From Thermodesulfobacterium hydrogeniphilum (lineage in GTDB: Bacteria > Desulfobacterota > Thermodesulfobacteria > Thermodesulfobacteriales > Thermodesulfobacteriaceae): a stretch of DNA of 64,000 bases. The stretch lies in assembly GCF_000746255.1 (NCBI RefSeq), contig NZ_JQKW01000001.1, positions 18,180 to 82,179 of the forward strand, given 5' to 3'. Under the pieces are notes generated by a model that worked only from the letters and a program-made list of their open reading frames with translations, did no database searches and was not told the origin of the DNA. The position numbers and the translations under genes are program-made. Of the stretch, positions 35,589 to 44,916 are shown piece after piece (positions within the stretch are counted from its first letter, which is position 1; each line of letters begins with the position of its first letter).

Positions 35589-37111
35589 AAAGACCTTTCC
35601 AAAACTCTATATTGGATAGCTTCTGCAAGATGTTGTTTTAATATTATTTCACATTCTTCTAAATCTGCAATAGTACGAGCAATCTTTAATATTTTATGGA
35701 TAGCTCTGGCTGAAAAACTAAATTTATCAGCAGCTTTTTCCAAAAATTCCTGAGCTTTTAGTTCTAAGACACAAAATTTTTTAATTTCCTTAGGTTTTAA
35801 CCTGGCGTTTGTTTTTAAAGGGGAATTATATCTTTTTTCTTGAATTTTTCGTGCTTTTATAACTTTTTCTCTAATAGCTTTAGAATTTATTGAAGAATTT
35901 TTAGAATTTTCTTTTAAAAGGTCTTTAAAATCAACTGCTGGTATTTCTAAATGAATATCAATTCTGTCAATAATAGGCCCTGAAATTTTATTTCTATATC
36001 TTTTAATTTCTTGATAAGTGCATTGACATGGTTTGGTAGGATGACCATAATAACCACATCTACAGGGATTCATGGCACATATAAGCATAAATTTAGAAGG
36101 ATAAGTAACTGTAAAATTTGCTCTTGTAATAGTGACTTTTCCATCTTCTAAAGGTTGTCTTAAAGCTTCTATGACATCTTTTCTGAATTCTGGAAATTCA
36201 TCTAAAAATAAAACTCCATGATGTGCTAAACTTATTTCTCCTGGTTTAGGAGGTGTTCCTCCACCTATTAATCCTACCTCAGAAATTCCAAAGTGAGGAT
36301 TACGAAACGGACGGGTTAAAATAAAAGATTTTTCAGAAGATAAAAGCCCTGCTACAGAATAAATTTTAGTAGTTTCTAAAGCTTCTTCATAAGTTAAAGG
36401 AGGGAGAATAGTAGGAACCCTTTGAGCTAACATGGTTTTTCCTGCTCCAGGAGGCCCTATCATTAAAAGATTATGTCCTCCTGCTGCAGCTATTTCAAAG
36501 GCTCTTTTAGCCATTTCCTGTCCTAAAACTTCTGCAAAGTCCTCTTCATATCTTTCTTCTAAATAAGAAATATTTGAATTATCAAAAGGTTCTGGAGTAT
36601 AATCTCCTTTAAGATAATCTACCACCTCTCTAAGATGTTTAACTCCTATGATTTTAAAGTCTTTTACTAAAGAAGATTCTTTTAAATTATCATAAGGTAT
36701 AATAATTTCTTTAAAATTTAATTCTTTAGCTTTTAAAACTGCAGGAAGAATTCCTTTAGTACTTTTTATTCTTCCATCTAAAGCAAGTTCTCCTATAAAA
36801 GCACGATTTTTTAATTTTTCCTTAGGAACAATTTCTATACCTGCTAATAAAGCTATAGCAATAGCCAGATCAAAACCGCTTCCTTCTTTTTTGAGATCAG
36901 CAGGAGCTAAATTGATAATAGTTTTTTTCATAGGAAACTTAAACCCTGAATTTTTAAGGGCAGACCTTATTCTTTCTCTGCTTTCTCTTATTGAACTATC
37001 TGGAAGACCAACAATAGTAATACCAGGTAATCCTAAACTAAAATCTACTTCTATTTCTACTGGAAAAGCGTCTATACCAAGAACTGAAAAACTGAAAGCT
37101 TGTGAAAGCAT
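35576..37111 (-). CDS. comM: ComM/YifB-type Mg-chelatase-like AAA+ ATPase
   Basis: A 511-residue protein with three parts: an N-terminal ChlI-like/Lon-protease-fold domain (IEVDFSLGLPGITIVGLPDSSIRESRERI), an AAA+ core with Walker A GPPGAGKTML and Walker B GVLFLDEFPEF, and the C-terminal Mg_chelatase_C helical domain. The Cys-rich insert CAMNPCRCGYYG is typical. ComM is a branch-migration helicase that assists integration of transforming DNA. Nothing else in the window points to competence. Confidence 0.93.
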   Translation of the reverse strand: MLSQAFSFSVLGIDAFPVEIEVDFSLGLPGITIVGLPDSSIRESRERIRSALKNSGFKFPMKKTIINLAPADLKKEGSGFDLAIAIALLAGIEIVPKEKLKNRAFIGELALDGRIKSTKGILPAVLKAKELNFKEIIIPYDNLKESSLVKDFKIIGVKHLREVVDYLKGDYTPEPFDNSNISYLEERYEEDFAEVLGQEMAKRAFEIAAAGGHNLLMIGPPGAGKTMLAQRVPTILPPLTYEEALETTKIYSVAGLLSSEKSFILTRPFRNPHFGISEVGLIGGGTPPKPGEISLAHHGVLFLDEFPEFRKDVIEALRQPLEDGKVTITRANFTVTYPSKFMLICAMNPCRCGYYGHPTKPCQCTYQEIKRYRNKISGPIIDRIDIHLEIPAVDFKDLLKENSKNSSINSKAIREKVIKARKIQEKRYNSPLKTNARLKPKEIKKFCVLELKAQEFLEKAADKFSFSARAIHKILKIARTIADLEECEIILKQHLAEAIQYRVLERSLWQN

Positions 37112-37137
37112 AATATTATTATAATTTAAAATAAAAA

Positions 37138-37180
37138 TAAAAAAAGGCCATAAGGCTTTAACCCTATGGCCTTTTTATTT
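37138..37180 (-). terminator. Terminator of the atpZ-I-B-E operon
   Basis: A stem of AAAAAGGCCATA and TATGGCCTTTTT around a loop containing a small inner GG/CC pair, with T-rich sequence after it on the minus strand. It follows atpE by about 28 nt and precedes comM, which reads the same way. Confidence 0.85.
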
Positions 37181-37207
37181 TTTAAATTTAAATTTTATCT
37201 AAACTGA

Positions 37208-37576
37208 TTAACCACCCAAACCAAGTACATTTAAAAATTTGGGTAAAATTGGGTTAGCATAAAGTAAGATCAAAGCAATAACCAATGCATAAATTGTTAA
37301 AGCTTCAATAAATGCCAAACCGAGAATCATAGTAACTGTAAGTTTACCAGAGATTTCAGGATTTCTGGCAATACCTTCACAAGCACCACGGGTAGCATGA
37401 CCCATACCTACACCACAACCAAGAGCAGCTAAACCTACACCTACAGCTGCTCCAAATACAATAGCAGCAAAAAATAAAGTGCTTCCTGCGGCATTACCTG
37501 CTGCTTCTGCTGCAAATGCAGGATTTGCAAAAGCTAAACCTAATACAAACAAAGCTAACAGAACAGCTCTTTTCAT
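37208..37576 (-). CDS. atpE: F-type ATP synthase c subunit, with cleavable signal sequence
   Basis: A 122-residue proteolipid forming the rotor ring. Residues 1 to about 22 look like a signal peptide ([23 protein letters not shown]), which makes the gene longer than the usual 75-85 residue c subunit. The hairpin follows: [29 protein letters not shown] (polar loop RNPE) and [21 protein letters not shown], whose Glu is the ion-binding carboxylate. The pocket lacks the Gln of helix 1 and the Ser/Thr after the Glu that mark Na+ rings, so protons are the likely ion. Ribosome site GGAGGGT. Last gene of the atpZ-I-B-E operon. Confidence 0.93.
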   Translation of the reverse strand: MKRAVLLALFVLGLAFANPAFAAEAAGNAAGSTLFFAAIVFGAAVGVGLAALGCGVGMGHATRGACEGIARNPEISGKLTVTMILGLAFIEALTIYALVIALILLYANPILPKFLNVLGLGG

Positions 37577-37661
37577 ACCCTCACCCTCCTTTAAAAATTT
37601 TTTGAATTATTCAGAAAATTCTTGCCAAGAAGGTATAGCCCCCTTGGCAAAATTCTCATTT

Positions 37662-38414
37662 TTAATGTTCTTCTTCAACTGCTCCAGCAAAATAAGCCAA
37701 ACTTAAAACTATAAAAATCAACATCTGCACGAAAGCTACTAATACACCTAAACACATAATTGGTAAAGGAGCAAAAAAAGGTCCTGCTAAAAAGGTTAAA
37801 AGACCAAGCAAAAGTTCTTTTGACATCATATTTCCAAAAAGTCGGACAGAAAGAGAAATAATTCTTCCTATATGGCTAAAAATTTCTGTAGGAATCATTA
37901 AAGGTGCTAACCAAATCATAGGTCCCATAAAACTTTTAAAATATCCCAATCCCCTGAATCTAAGACCTAATAAATGATAATATATAATTGTAATAAGTGT
38001 TAACCCAAGAGTAACATTAAGATTAGCAGTTGGACATGTGCAACCAGGTATTAATCCAATAAAGTTAGAAAAAAGAATAAAAAGAGCAAACATTACAATT
38101 AAAGGATAAACTAAAGGAACAATATTAGGTTTGCCATCCTCACCATGAGGAACATTTTCATAAGTAAAATTATATAAAGCTTCTAAAACAAATTCCCAAA
38201 AATTTTGGAGACCACTTGGAATAAATTCCATTTTCCTTGTTCCAAGAATAGCTAAAACAATTAAAAGTATAGAAATAAAATATCCATAAACCATATGAGG
38301 AGCAAAAATTTTGGCTAAAATTCCGTACTTATCAGCATGATGATAAAAATATTCCCCAGAGGGAATCCCTAATTTTTGCAAAATTAAACATAAAAACAAA
38401 ATAGGTTCTTCCAT
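37662..38414 (-). CDS. atpB: F-type ATP synthase a subunit
   Basis: A 250-residue stator membrane subunit with five to six helices. The essential Arg is in LSVRLFGNMMSKELL (about residue 180), and FSNFIGLIPGCTCPTANLN matches the helix that lines the half-channel. C-terminal LIFIVLSLAYFAGAVEEEH is normal. The upstream neighbours are two AtpI-like accessory genes and the downstream gene is atpE. No F1 genes are in this window, as in other bacteria that split the Fo and F1 clusters. Confidence 0.96.
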   Translation of the reverse strand: MEEPILFLCLILQKLGIPSGEYFYHHADKYGILAKIFAPHMVYGYFISILLIVLAILGTRKMEFIPSGLQNFWEFVLEALYNFTYENVPHGEDGKPNIVPLVYPLIVMFALFILFSNFIGLIPGCTCPTANLNVTLGLTLITIIYYHLLGLRFRGLGYFKSFMGPMIWLAPLMIPTEIFSHIGRIISLSVRLFGNMMSKELLLGLLTFLAGPFFAPLPIMCLGVLVAFVQMLIFIVLSLAYFAGAVEEEH

Positions 38415-38432
38415 ATTTTACCCCCCTTACTT

Positions 38433-38867
38433 TTATGCTATTTCTTTTTTATTTAAAAGTTTTAAAGTCATTAATGTTAAAACAAAATATATTAAAGTAA
38501 ATCCTAATAATATATATATTATATTAAAAGAAAATTTCAGCAAAAAATAAACAATTAGCCCTATAGCAGTTAACTTTAAAAAAGTCTTCAAAATTAAAAT
38601 ATTTTCACCTTTATAAGAAGGTTTTTCCATGTTCTCTGAATCATCAGAGGACATAACTACTGTCTCTTTAAACATTTTTATAAAATCTATCCCTTCCCTT
38701 TTGGTTGTTCTAAAATTAATAAAACCTAAAAATCCTCCAATAAAAAAAGAAATCATCCACATTAAATTTTGGCTAATTAACAACACCAATAAACTACATA
38801 CACATATACTTATTAACATAAACTTTTCTACATTTTTAAAAAACCTTTCAGGATTTATTCTTTCCAT
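38433..38867 (-). CDS. atpI: ATP synthase I-like membrane protein (Fo accessory)
   Basis: A 144-residue protein with about four hydrophobic helices in two pairs (residues about 17-55 and 85-135), the typical outline of ATP synthase subunit I. NPERFFKNVEKFM at the start and a polar middle (TVVMSSDDSENMEKP) separate the pairs. Sequence conservation in this family is low, so the assignment rests on size, helix pattern and position immediately upstream of atpB. It overlaps the preceding AtpZ-like gene by 13 nt. It probably helps assemble the c-ring. Confidence 0.75.
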   Translation of the reverse strand: MERINPERFFKNVEKFMLISICVCSLLVLLISQNLMWMISFFIGGFLGFINFRTTKREGIDFIKMFKETVVMSSDDSENMEKPSYKGENILILKTFLKLTAIGLIVYFLLKFSFNIIYILLGFTLIYFVLTLMTLKLLNKKEIA

Positions 38868-39124
38868 TTATTTTCTTCCTCTTCCACTTCTTTCATTCGT
38901 TTTTTACTGTAATAAAATAAATTTTTAATACCCCCTGCTGCTCCCAATAAAATTCCTAAGGTAGTAATCCATGGAAAAGTTTTGCCGTGTAATAATTTTT
39001 CTTCTATAAACCATCCAGTTATAGCACCTGCAAAAATGGAGCCAACAACTGCTATACCTATTGTTAAACTATCTGTTAAAGTCTCTATTAAAAATTTTAA
39101 ACTACTTTGCTTTTGCTTCTTCAA
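38855..39124 (-). CDS. atpZ: AtpZ/AtpI-family two-helix protein
   Basis: An 89-residue protein with two membrane helices (GIAVVGSIFAGAITGWFIEEKL and TTLGILLGAAGGIKNLFYYS), the glycine-rich hairpin characteristic of the AtpZ (AtpI/AtpQ) family. AtpZ/AtpI pairs are associated with Fo assembly and Mg2+ uptake. First gene of the atp operon. Its start follows a 131-bp AT-rich gap after the dehydratase activase. It overlaps atpI by 13 nt. Confidence 0.82.
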   Translation of the reverse strand: MKKQKQSSLKFLIETLTDSLTIGIAVVGSIFAGAITGWFIEEKLLHGKTFPWITTLGILLGAAGGIKNLFYYSKKRMKEVEEEENKWKE

Positions 39125-39255
39125 AATTATTTTACACTCGTTATAGTCTAAATTAATTTAAATCAGATTTTTTTAAAAATCAACCATCAAAAAATAATAA
39201 AATAAGTCATATATAGAAATTTTATTCCATAATTTTTTATTTTATTTTTATTTTT

Positions 39256-42200
39256 TTAAAATTTTGCTTTTTTACTGTTAAAAAATTCCTTTACCTGTTC
39301 TACAAAAGCCTCTATTCTCATCTTTGTGCCTAAGGACTTTTGTCCATCACAAGGAACTGTAAGAGTTGGAACTTTTTTACCTTCCTCTTCTTTTATCCTT
39401 TTTAAAATAGCAGTCACCACATTACCAGGCATACAGGCAAAAGGAATTACATTTACAATTCCATAGATCCCATTATGTAAATACTCCACAGCTTTCCCTA
39501 TGGAGAGAAGAACTTCTCCTCCTTCATATTGAACATCTATATATTTTTGGGTTAATTTCATCAAATTTTCCACCTCTGGCTCTTCTGCTGTATCAAGAAA
39601 ATCTTTTACTAAATTAGAAAACTTTTTCTCCTCCCACTTTAGATACTGGCTTTCAATTATATATCTTAAGACAGTTTTTAAAAGACCCAATTTTTTAGCC
39701 CATTTCTTGGAAGTATAATTTATAAAATGAATCCATTCTGTAATGGGAGGAAGCCAAACCTCAAGTCCTAAATCTTCTAAAAATCTATATAAGTTTTCGT
39801 TAGCAAAACGATTGCTTCTTACATAAATTTCTCCTACTATACCAACTACAGGTTTTTCTTCTTCCTTAACAGGGATTTTAGAAAAAGCTTTTTTAATTTC
39901 TAAAAGGATTTCTATCAAATCTCCTTTTTCTTCTATAGTTCTTTCTATCTTAGAAAGACTTTCCATATACAAATTTTCCACCTCTTTCTTATCCAAAGCA
40001 TAAGGTCTGATTTCTCTTAAAAATTTATCTAAAATATCTACAGCTATAATACCTCTCCAGGCTATTTTCATAAAATCTCTTCCCAAAATATCCAAATCTT
40101 CATAAAATTGTATATCTTGCTGTAAGGAATAAACAGGCATTTTTATTCCTAAGTCTCTCAGGATTTTTTTATGAAATTGATTATACTGCCCAAACCGGCA
40201 TGGACCTCCGCTATTAGGCATAAAAAAGATGCTTTTTTCTGGATTAAAATTAGGAGAATTTATCAACTTTATTAAATCTCCAGTAGTTAAAACAGTAGGA
40301 TAACATTCCTTACCTGAAGTATACCTTCTTCCTAACTCCAGACTTTCTTCATCAGGTTCAGGTAAAACTTCAGCTTTAACACCACAGGCTCTAAAAGCTG
40401 CAGCTAAAATCCTGGCATGGTCACACATATAGGGAATATATACAGTTCTTCCATCTGTAGGTCTAACTCTTATCTCAAATTTTTGCCTTTTATATTCACA
40501 TTTTTTTATTTTATTTTTAATGCTATCTACAAAAGCTTCTAAACGTGTAACCATTCCTGCTTCAGCACTGTGTTCATCTATTTCAAGCTCAAGAGAGGGT
40601 TTATTTCCTAATATCTCTTCAAAAAAATGCTGAATAAAAGAATCGGGTCCGCAAGAAAAATTGGTAAAAAATACAGGAAACAAATTAGGTGTTTCTCTAA
40701 TAATGTGAGCAGCTAATAAAAATCTCTGTCCATATTCCCAATACATATTTTTAAAATCTTCTAAGGCTTCATAATTATCAAATTCATCTAAGGGCAACAT
40801 ATCAACAGGAAGTCCTACTACTCCAAGTTTTTTAATTTTATAATGAAGACCTAAATTTGCCCCTGTATCAAAAGCATTATAAGGTCTTCCTACAATTACG
40901 AGAATAACTTGATCTTTAAACTCTCTTAGAATTTCTTTTCCTCTTTTTCTTAACCAATCATGAAAGCCTTTTTGAGCTTCTTCTCCCTTTTTCCAAGCCT
41001 TTTTAGCTTTATTCACAGGAATATTTAACATTTGAGCTAATTGTTTTATTTCATCATTTATGATAAATTTAGGCCTACCAAGATGCAAAACAGGACTTAT
41101 AACTTCAGTTCCTAACTCTTTAAATTTTAAAGAAGCTGGACTTATCCAAGGAACGCTCTGCACATAAGGACAAACTTTACCAACTTCAAAAATGGGATGC
41201 TCAGGTGGAAGATCTGTGATTTGGGGTAAGAAGATTTTTTTTATTCCCATATTCAATAGAGCTTTGATATGACCTAAAGCAATTTTTATAGGAAAGCAAG
41301 GTTCTGCAGGAGCAAGTTCGCACCCAATTTTAATTATCTGTTTAGAAGTAGGAGGAGATAAAACCACTTTATATCCTGCTTCTTGAAAAAAAGTAGCAAA
41401 TAAAGGAAGCCATTCAAAAAATTGCAAAATTCTTGGTATACCAATAATTTTATCCTCTTTAAAATCTCCTTCTACAGGTTTCACATAGGAGAGAAGCTTT
41501 TCTTCTCTTTCTAAGGTTAAATTAGGAATGTTTTCTGGAGCTTTCCTATAATCCACTTCATACTTTTCACATCTACCTCCGTAGTAATAAGGTTTGCTTC
41601 CTTCTATACAAACTTGATGAATTTCACATTGATTAGGACAGCCTTTACACTCAAAGGTTTTGATGGTATATTTTACTTTGCTTAAATCAAATCCTCTAAA
41701 TCTTGTTTCTCCTTTAGTTTCTTCTTTTGCTAAAAGTGCAACTCCTATAGCTCCTGTCACCTCATGATGAGGAGGAACAATTATGGGTTTGCCCAAAACT
41801 TTCTCAAAAGCAGCTACTACTCCTTTATTAAAAGCAACTGCCCCTTGAAAGAAGATTTTTTTGCCTATTTTTCTTCCCTCTACCACCTTATTTAAATAAT
41901 TATAAACTATGGCATAACAAAGACCTGCTATTAAATCTTTTTTAGGAAGTCCTTGCTGTTGATAATGTAAGAGATCTGACTGCATAAAGACTGTGCATCT
42001 TTCTCCGAGTTTAAGAGGAGCGTTACTTTTTAAAGCTATATCTCCAAATTTCTCAATAGGAATTCCCAATTTGACAGCTTGTTCCTGTAAAAAAGAACCT
42101 GTTCCTGCAGCGCAGGCTTTATTCATTGTAAAATCTGAAACAGTTCCTTTATCTAAATAAATGTATTTAGAATCCTGACCCCCTATTTCAAAAATAGTAT

Positions 42201-43452
42201 CAACTTCATGGTCAAGGAAAAGGGCTCCATAAGCTTGAGCAGTAATTTCATTTCTTATAACATCTGCTCCCACGAAGTCTCCTATTAAATACCTTCCAGA
42301 ACCAGTTGCTCCTACACCCTTTACTATAACCTTAGAAGGAAGTTTAGCTTTAAGCTCAAGAAGTCCTTTTTTAATGCTTTCTAAAGGTTTGCCCTGATGA
42401 AGCATATAGACTTTAGCAATTAAGTTTGCGTCTTTATCTATAGCTACTAATTTAGTGCTTACAGAACCCACATCTATTCCAAGATAAACTTCTAAACCAT
42501 CTTCTATTTTTACAGCCCATCTCTTTTTTTCTATTTTGCGAGTAAATTCTTCAGATAATTTTAAAGATTCAAAAGGGATTAAAACAGGATGCCTGGGTGG
42601 ATTATAATTTCTTTCTTTCAGATATTTTCTCAAGATTTCAGAGCCTTTATATTCAGAGGCAGCCTTTCTTTCTAATCCATAAAGCGCTGCTCCTATAGCT
42701 CCCATTATTTTAAAATATTCTGGTATTATTAGCTCATCATCTTTAAGTTCAAAAATTTCTTTAATAGCACGTCTTACTCCAAGATTAGCAGCTACTCCTC
42801 CTTGAAAAATAAGAGGAGGTAGAATCTCTTTACCTTTTGCTAAATTACTTTTCAAATTTCTTATGATAGCAAAGCAAAGCCCAGCTATAATTTCACAATC
42901 AGGAACAGCGGCTTGTTGAAGATGAATCATATCGGATTTAGCAAAAACTGTGCATCTACCTGCTATTCTTGGAATATTTTTTGCTTTCAAAGCTAAGCGA
43001 GAAAATTCTTCTATAGTATAGCCAAGACGAGCAGCCTGTTGTTCTAAAAAAGAGCCTGTTCCTGCGGCACAAAGAGTATTTAAAGCAAAATCTTCTATTT
43101 CTGGAATGCCTCTTTCATGAGTAATAAAAATAAGCTTAGAGTCTTCTCCTCCTATATCTATAATGGTTTTTACCTGAGGATAAAAAAAAGTAGCAGCTTT
43201 AGCATGAGCTATAACTTCATTTATAAAAGCACTTCCTAAAATTTGAGAAATTGTTTTTCCTGCTGTTCCTGTGCAGGTTATACCTGAAAGATTATTATCA
43301 AATTTTTTTTCTACTTCAGAAAGAATCTTTTCTGCAGTTTCTATAGGTTGTCCATTGGTTCTTTTATATTTCCAAAAAAGTATATTTTTATTTTCATCAA
43401 GAACAGCCACTTTAGCTGTTCCTGATCCTACATCTAATCCAACATATTTCAT
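39256..43452 (-). CDS. Giant 2-hydroxyacyl-CoA dehydratase activase-like protein
   Basis: A 1398-residue protein of the BadF/BadG/BcrA/HgdC family. Two complete ASKHA ATPase modules are fused in tandem: residues about 1-265 (GLDVGSGTAKVAV; CAAGTGSFLEQQ; GRCTVFAKSDMIH) and about 323-590 (GIDVGSVSTKLVA; CAAGTGSFLQEQ; ERCTVFMQSDLLH). Both keep the two Cys that, in HgdC homodimers, jointly bind one [4Fe-4S] cluster. A Cys-rich segment (CKGCPNQCEIHQVC, about residue 600) leads to a DUF2229 region, then an HgdB-like Cys-containing C-terminal half. The family couples ATP hydrolysis to delivery of very low-potential electrons. No dehydratase partner gene is nearby, so its client is unknown. The ribosome site is GGAGG. 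Confidence 0.9.
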   Translation of the reverse strand: MKYVGLDVGSGTAKVAVLDENKNILFWKYKRTNGQPIETAEKILSEVEKKFDNNLSGITCTGTAGKTISQILGSAFINEVIAHAKAATFFYPQVKTIIDIGGEDSKLIFITHERGIPEIEDFALNTLCAAGTGSFLEQQAARLGYTIEEFSRLALKAKNIPRIAGRCTVFAKSDMIHLQQAAVPDCEIIAGLCFAIIRNLKSNLAKGKEILPPLIFQGGVAANLGVRRAIKEIFELKDDELIIPEYFKIMGAIGAALYGLERKAASEYKGSEILRKYLKERNYNPPRHPVLIPFESLKLSEEFTRKIEKKRWAVKIEDGLEVYLGIDVGSVSTKLVAIDKDANLIAKVYMLHQGKPLESIKKGLLELKAKLPSKVIVKGVGATGSGRYLIGDFVGADVIRNEITAQAYGALFLDHEVDTIFEIGGQDSKYIYLDKGTVSDFTMNKACAAGTGSFLQEQAVKLGIPIEKFGDIALKSNAPLKLGERCTVFMQSDLLHYQQQGLPKKDLIAGLCYAIVYNYLNKVVEGRKIGKKIFFQGAVAFNKGVVAAFEKVLGKPIIVPPHHEVTGAIGVALLAKEETKGETRFRGFDLSKVKYTIKTFECKGCPNQCEIHQVCIEGSKPYYYGGRCEKYEVDYRKAPENIPNLTLEREEKLLSYVKPVEGDFKEDKIIGIPRILQFFEWLPLFATFFQEAGYKVVLSPPTSKQIIKIGCELAPAEPCFPIKIALGHIKALLNMGIKKIFLPQITDLPPEHPIFEVGKVCPYVQSVPWISPASLKFKELGTEVISPVLHLGRPKFIINDEIKQLAQMLNIPVNKAKKAWKKGEEAQKGFHDWLRKRGKEILREFKDQVILVIVGRPYNAFDTGANLGLHYKIKKLGVVGLPVDMLPLDEFDNYEALEDFKNMYWEYGQRFLLAAHIIRETPNLFPVFFTNFSCGPDSFIQHFFEEILGNKPSLELEIDEHSAEAGMVTRLEAFVDSIKNKIKKCEYKRQKFEIRVRPTDGRTVYIPYMCDHARILAAAFRACGVKAEVLPEPDEESLELGRRYTSGKECYPTVLTTGDLIKLINSPNFNPEKSIFFMPNSGGPCRFGQYNQFHKKILRDLGIKMPVYSLQQDIQFYEDLDILGRDFMKIAWRGIIAVDILDKFLREIRPYALDKKEVENLYMESLSKIERTIEEKGDLIEILLEIKKAFSKIPVKEEEKPVVGIVGEIYVRSNRFANENLYRFLEDLGLEVWLPPITEWIHFINYTSKKWAKKLGLLKTVLRYIIESQYLKWEEKKFSNLVKDFLDTAEEPEVENLMKLTQKYIDVQYEGGEVLLSIGKAVEYLHNGIYGIVNVIPFACMPGNVVTAILKRIKEEEGKKVPTLTVPCDGQKSLGTKMRIEAFVEQVKEFFNSKKAKF

Positions 43453-43620
43453 ATTGTTTCCTCCAAAAAATTGACTTTTTTAAAAAAATTAATACTTTCT
43501 TAAATTTTTTAAAGAAAAAAAGAAAAAGCAAAGCTTAAAAACAATTTTAACAAAATTTTTAAAATCAGTAAACACAAAAAACTCTTGGCAAAGCTTGGTA
43601 ATATAATATATTATAAGGCT

Positions 43621-44916
43621 GTGAGGCCTATTGTAAAAATAGAAAAATTAGTGTTTGGTGGAGATGGTTTAGCCCGTCTTCCTGATGGAAAAGTAGTTTT
43701 TGTTCCTTATTCTATTCCTGGAGAGGTTTTACAGATAAGAATTACAAAAGATTATGGAGATTATGCTGAAGCAGAAATAGATAAAATTTTGGAAGAATCA
43801 ACCTTTAGAAGGAAACCTATATGTCCTTATTATAAAATTTGCGGAGGTTGTCAATTACAGCATATCACTTATGAAGCTCAATTAAAAATAAAAAAAGAGA
43901 TTCTCTATGATACTTTTAATCGCTTAGGGTGGAAAGAAGATATACCATTAGAAAAGATAGTTCCTTCTCCTAAGGAATTTCATTATAGGAATCGTCTCAG
44001 ACTTCATGTAGAAAATGCTCAGTTAAAGATGGGATTTGTAAAAAGGAAATCTTATGAAGTTTTAAAAATCGAAAAGTGTTATTTGGCAGAGGGAATTTTA
44101 AATGAAATTTTATCAAAACTTTATAAAAATCCTTCCTGGGTTAAACTTTCCATTTATAGCAAAAGAGTAAAAATAGAATCCTCACCTGAAGAAAATAAAG
44201 CAACTCTTATTTTTTGGACTTCACTTAAACCTTTAGAAGAAGATATAGAAGGATTAATAGAAATTAAAGAGATAAAAAGTGTTTTTTATTGGATGAAGGG
44301 TCGTCATCCAGAAGGTCCTTTTCCCAAAGGAAGTTCCTTTGGTGGACGAAGAGTTTTTAAGAATATAGATAGTATTTTTTACTATGTTCAACCTGGGGTT
44401 TTTGTTCAAACTAACTGGAATATAAATTGTGCTATTATGGAAACTATAAGATCTTGGAATTTGGATTATGAAAATGTGCTTGATTTACATGCAGGTATAG
44501 GAAATTTTATTTTTCCTCTTTTGATTAATAAAGAAGCAAAAAAATTCTTAGGAGTAGATACAGATCTCAGAGCTATAGAAGATGGCCTTTATATTGCAGA
44601 AAAACAGGAAATAAACGGAAGATTAGATTTAAGGAATATGAGTGCTATGGAAGCTCTTTATGAAGCTTTAAAAATGGGAGAAATTTATGATTTGGTTCTT
44701 TTAGATCCTCCAAGAGGAGGATGTAAAGAGTTGTTAAGACTTTTACCAGAAGTAGCAAGAAAGTATATTATCTATATTTCCTGCGATGCACCTACCTTTG
44801 TAAGAGATATTAAAATTTTAAAAGAGAAATATGATCTTAAGAAACTGGTTCTTTTTGATATGTTCCCCCAGACCTATCATTTTGAGTTGGTTGGTCTTTT
44901 GGAAAAGAAAGTTTAA
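43621..44916 (+). CDS. rlmD: TrmA/RlmD-family RNA uracil-5-methyltransferase
   Basis: A 431-residue SAM-dependent RNA methyltransferase. An N-terminal TRAM-like domain (KIEKLVFGGDGLARLPDGKVV) is followed by Fe-S Cys residues in CPYYKICGGCQLQH plus a later Cys, a Rossmann domain (VLDLHAGIGNFIFPLL) with LLDPPRGGCKELL, and the catalytic Cys in YISCDAPTFVRD. It probably makes m5U in 23S rRNA (RlmD/RlmC class), although TrmA-like tRNA activity cannot be excluded. The start is uncertain. GTG 43621 fits the family N-terminus (RPIVKIEKL); a TTG at 43585 would place TATAAT-like promoter sequence inside the gene. Its 3' end overlaps the convergent trmJ gene by 80 nt. Confidence 0.83.
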   Translation: MRPIVKIEKLVFGGDGLARLPDGKVVFVPYSIPGEVLQIRITKDYGDYAEAEIDKILEESTFRRKPICPYYKICGGCQLQHITYEAQLKIKKEILYDTFNRLGWKEDIPLEKIVPSPKEFHYRNRLRLHVENAQLKMGFVKRKSYEVLKIEKCYLAEGILNEILSKLYKNPSWVKLSIYSKRVKIESSPEENKATLIFWTSLKPLEEDIEGLIEIKEIKSVFYWMKGRHPEGPFPKGSSFGGRRVFKNIDSIFYYVQPGVFVQTNWNINCAIMETIRSWNLDYENVLDLHAGIGNFIFPLLINKEAKKFLGVDTDLRAIEDGLYIAEKQEINGRLDLRNMSAMEALYEALKMGEIYDLVLLDPPRGGCKELLRLLPEVARKYIIYISCDAPTFVRDIKILKEKYDLKKLVLFDMFPQTYHFELVGLLEKKV

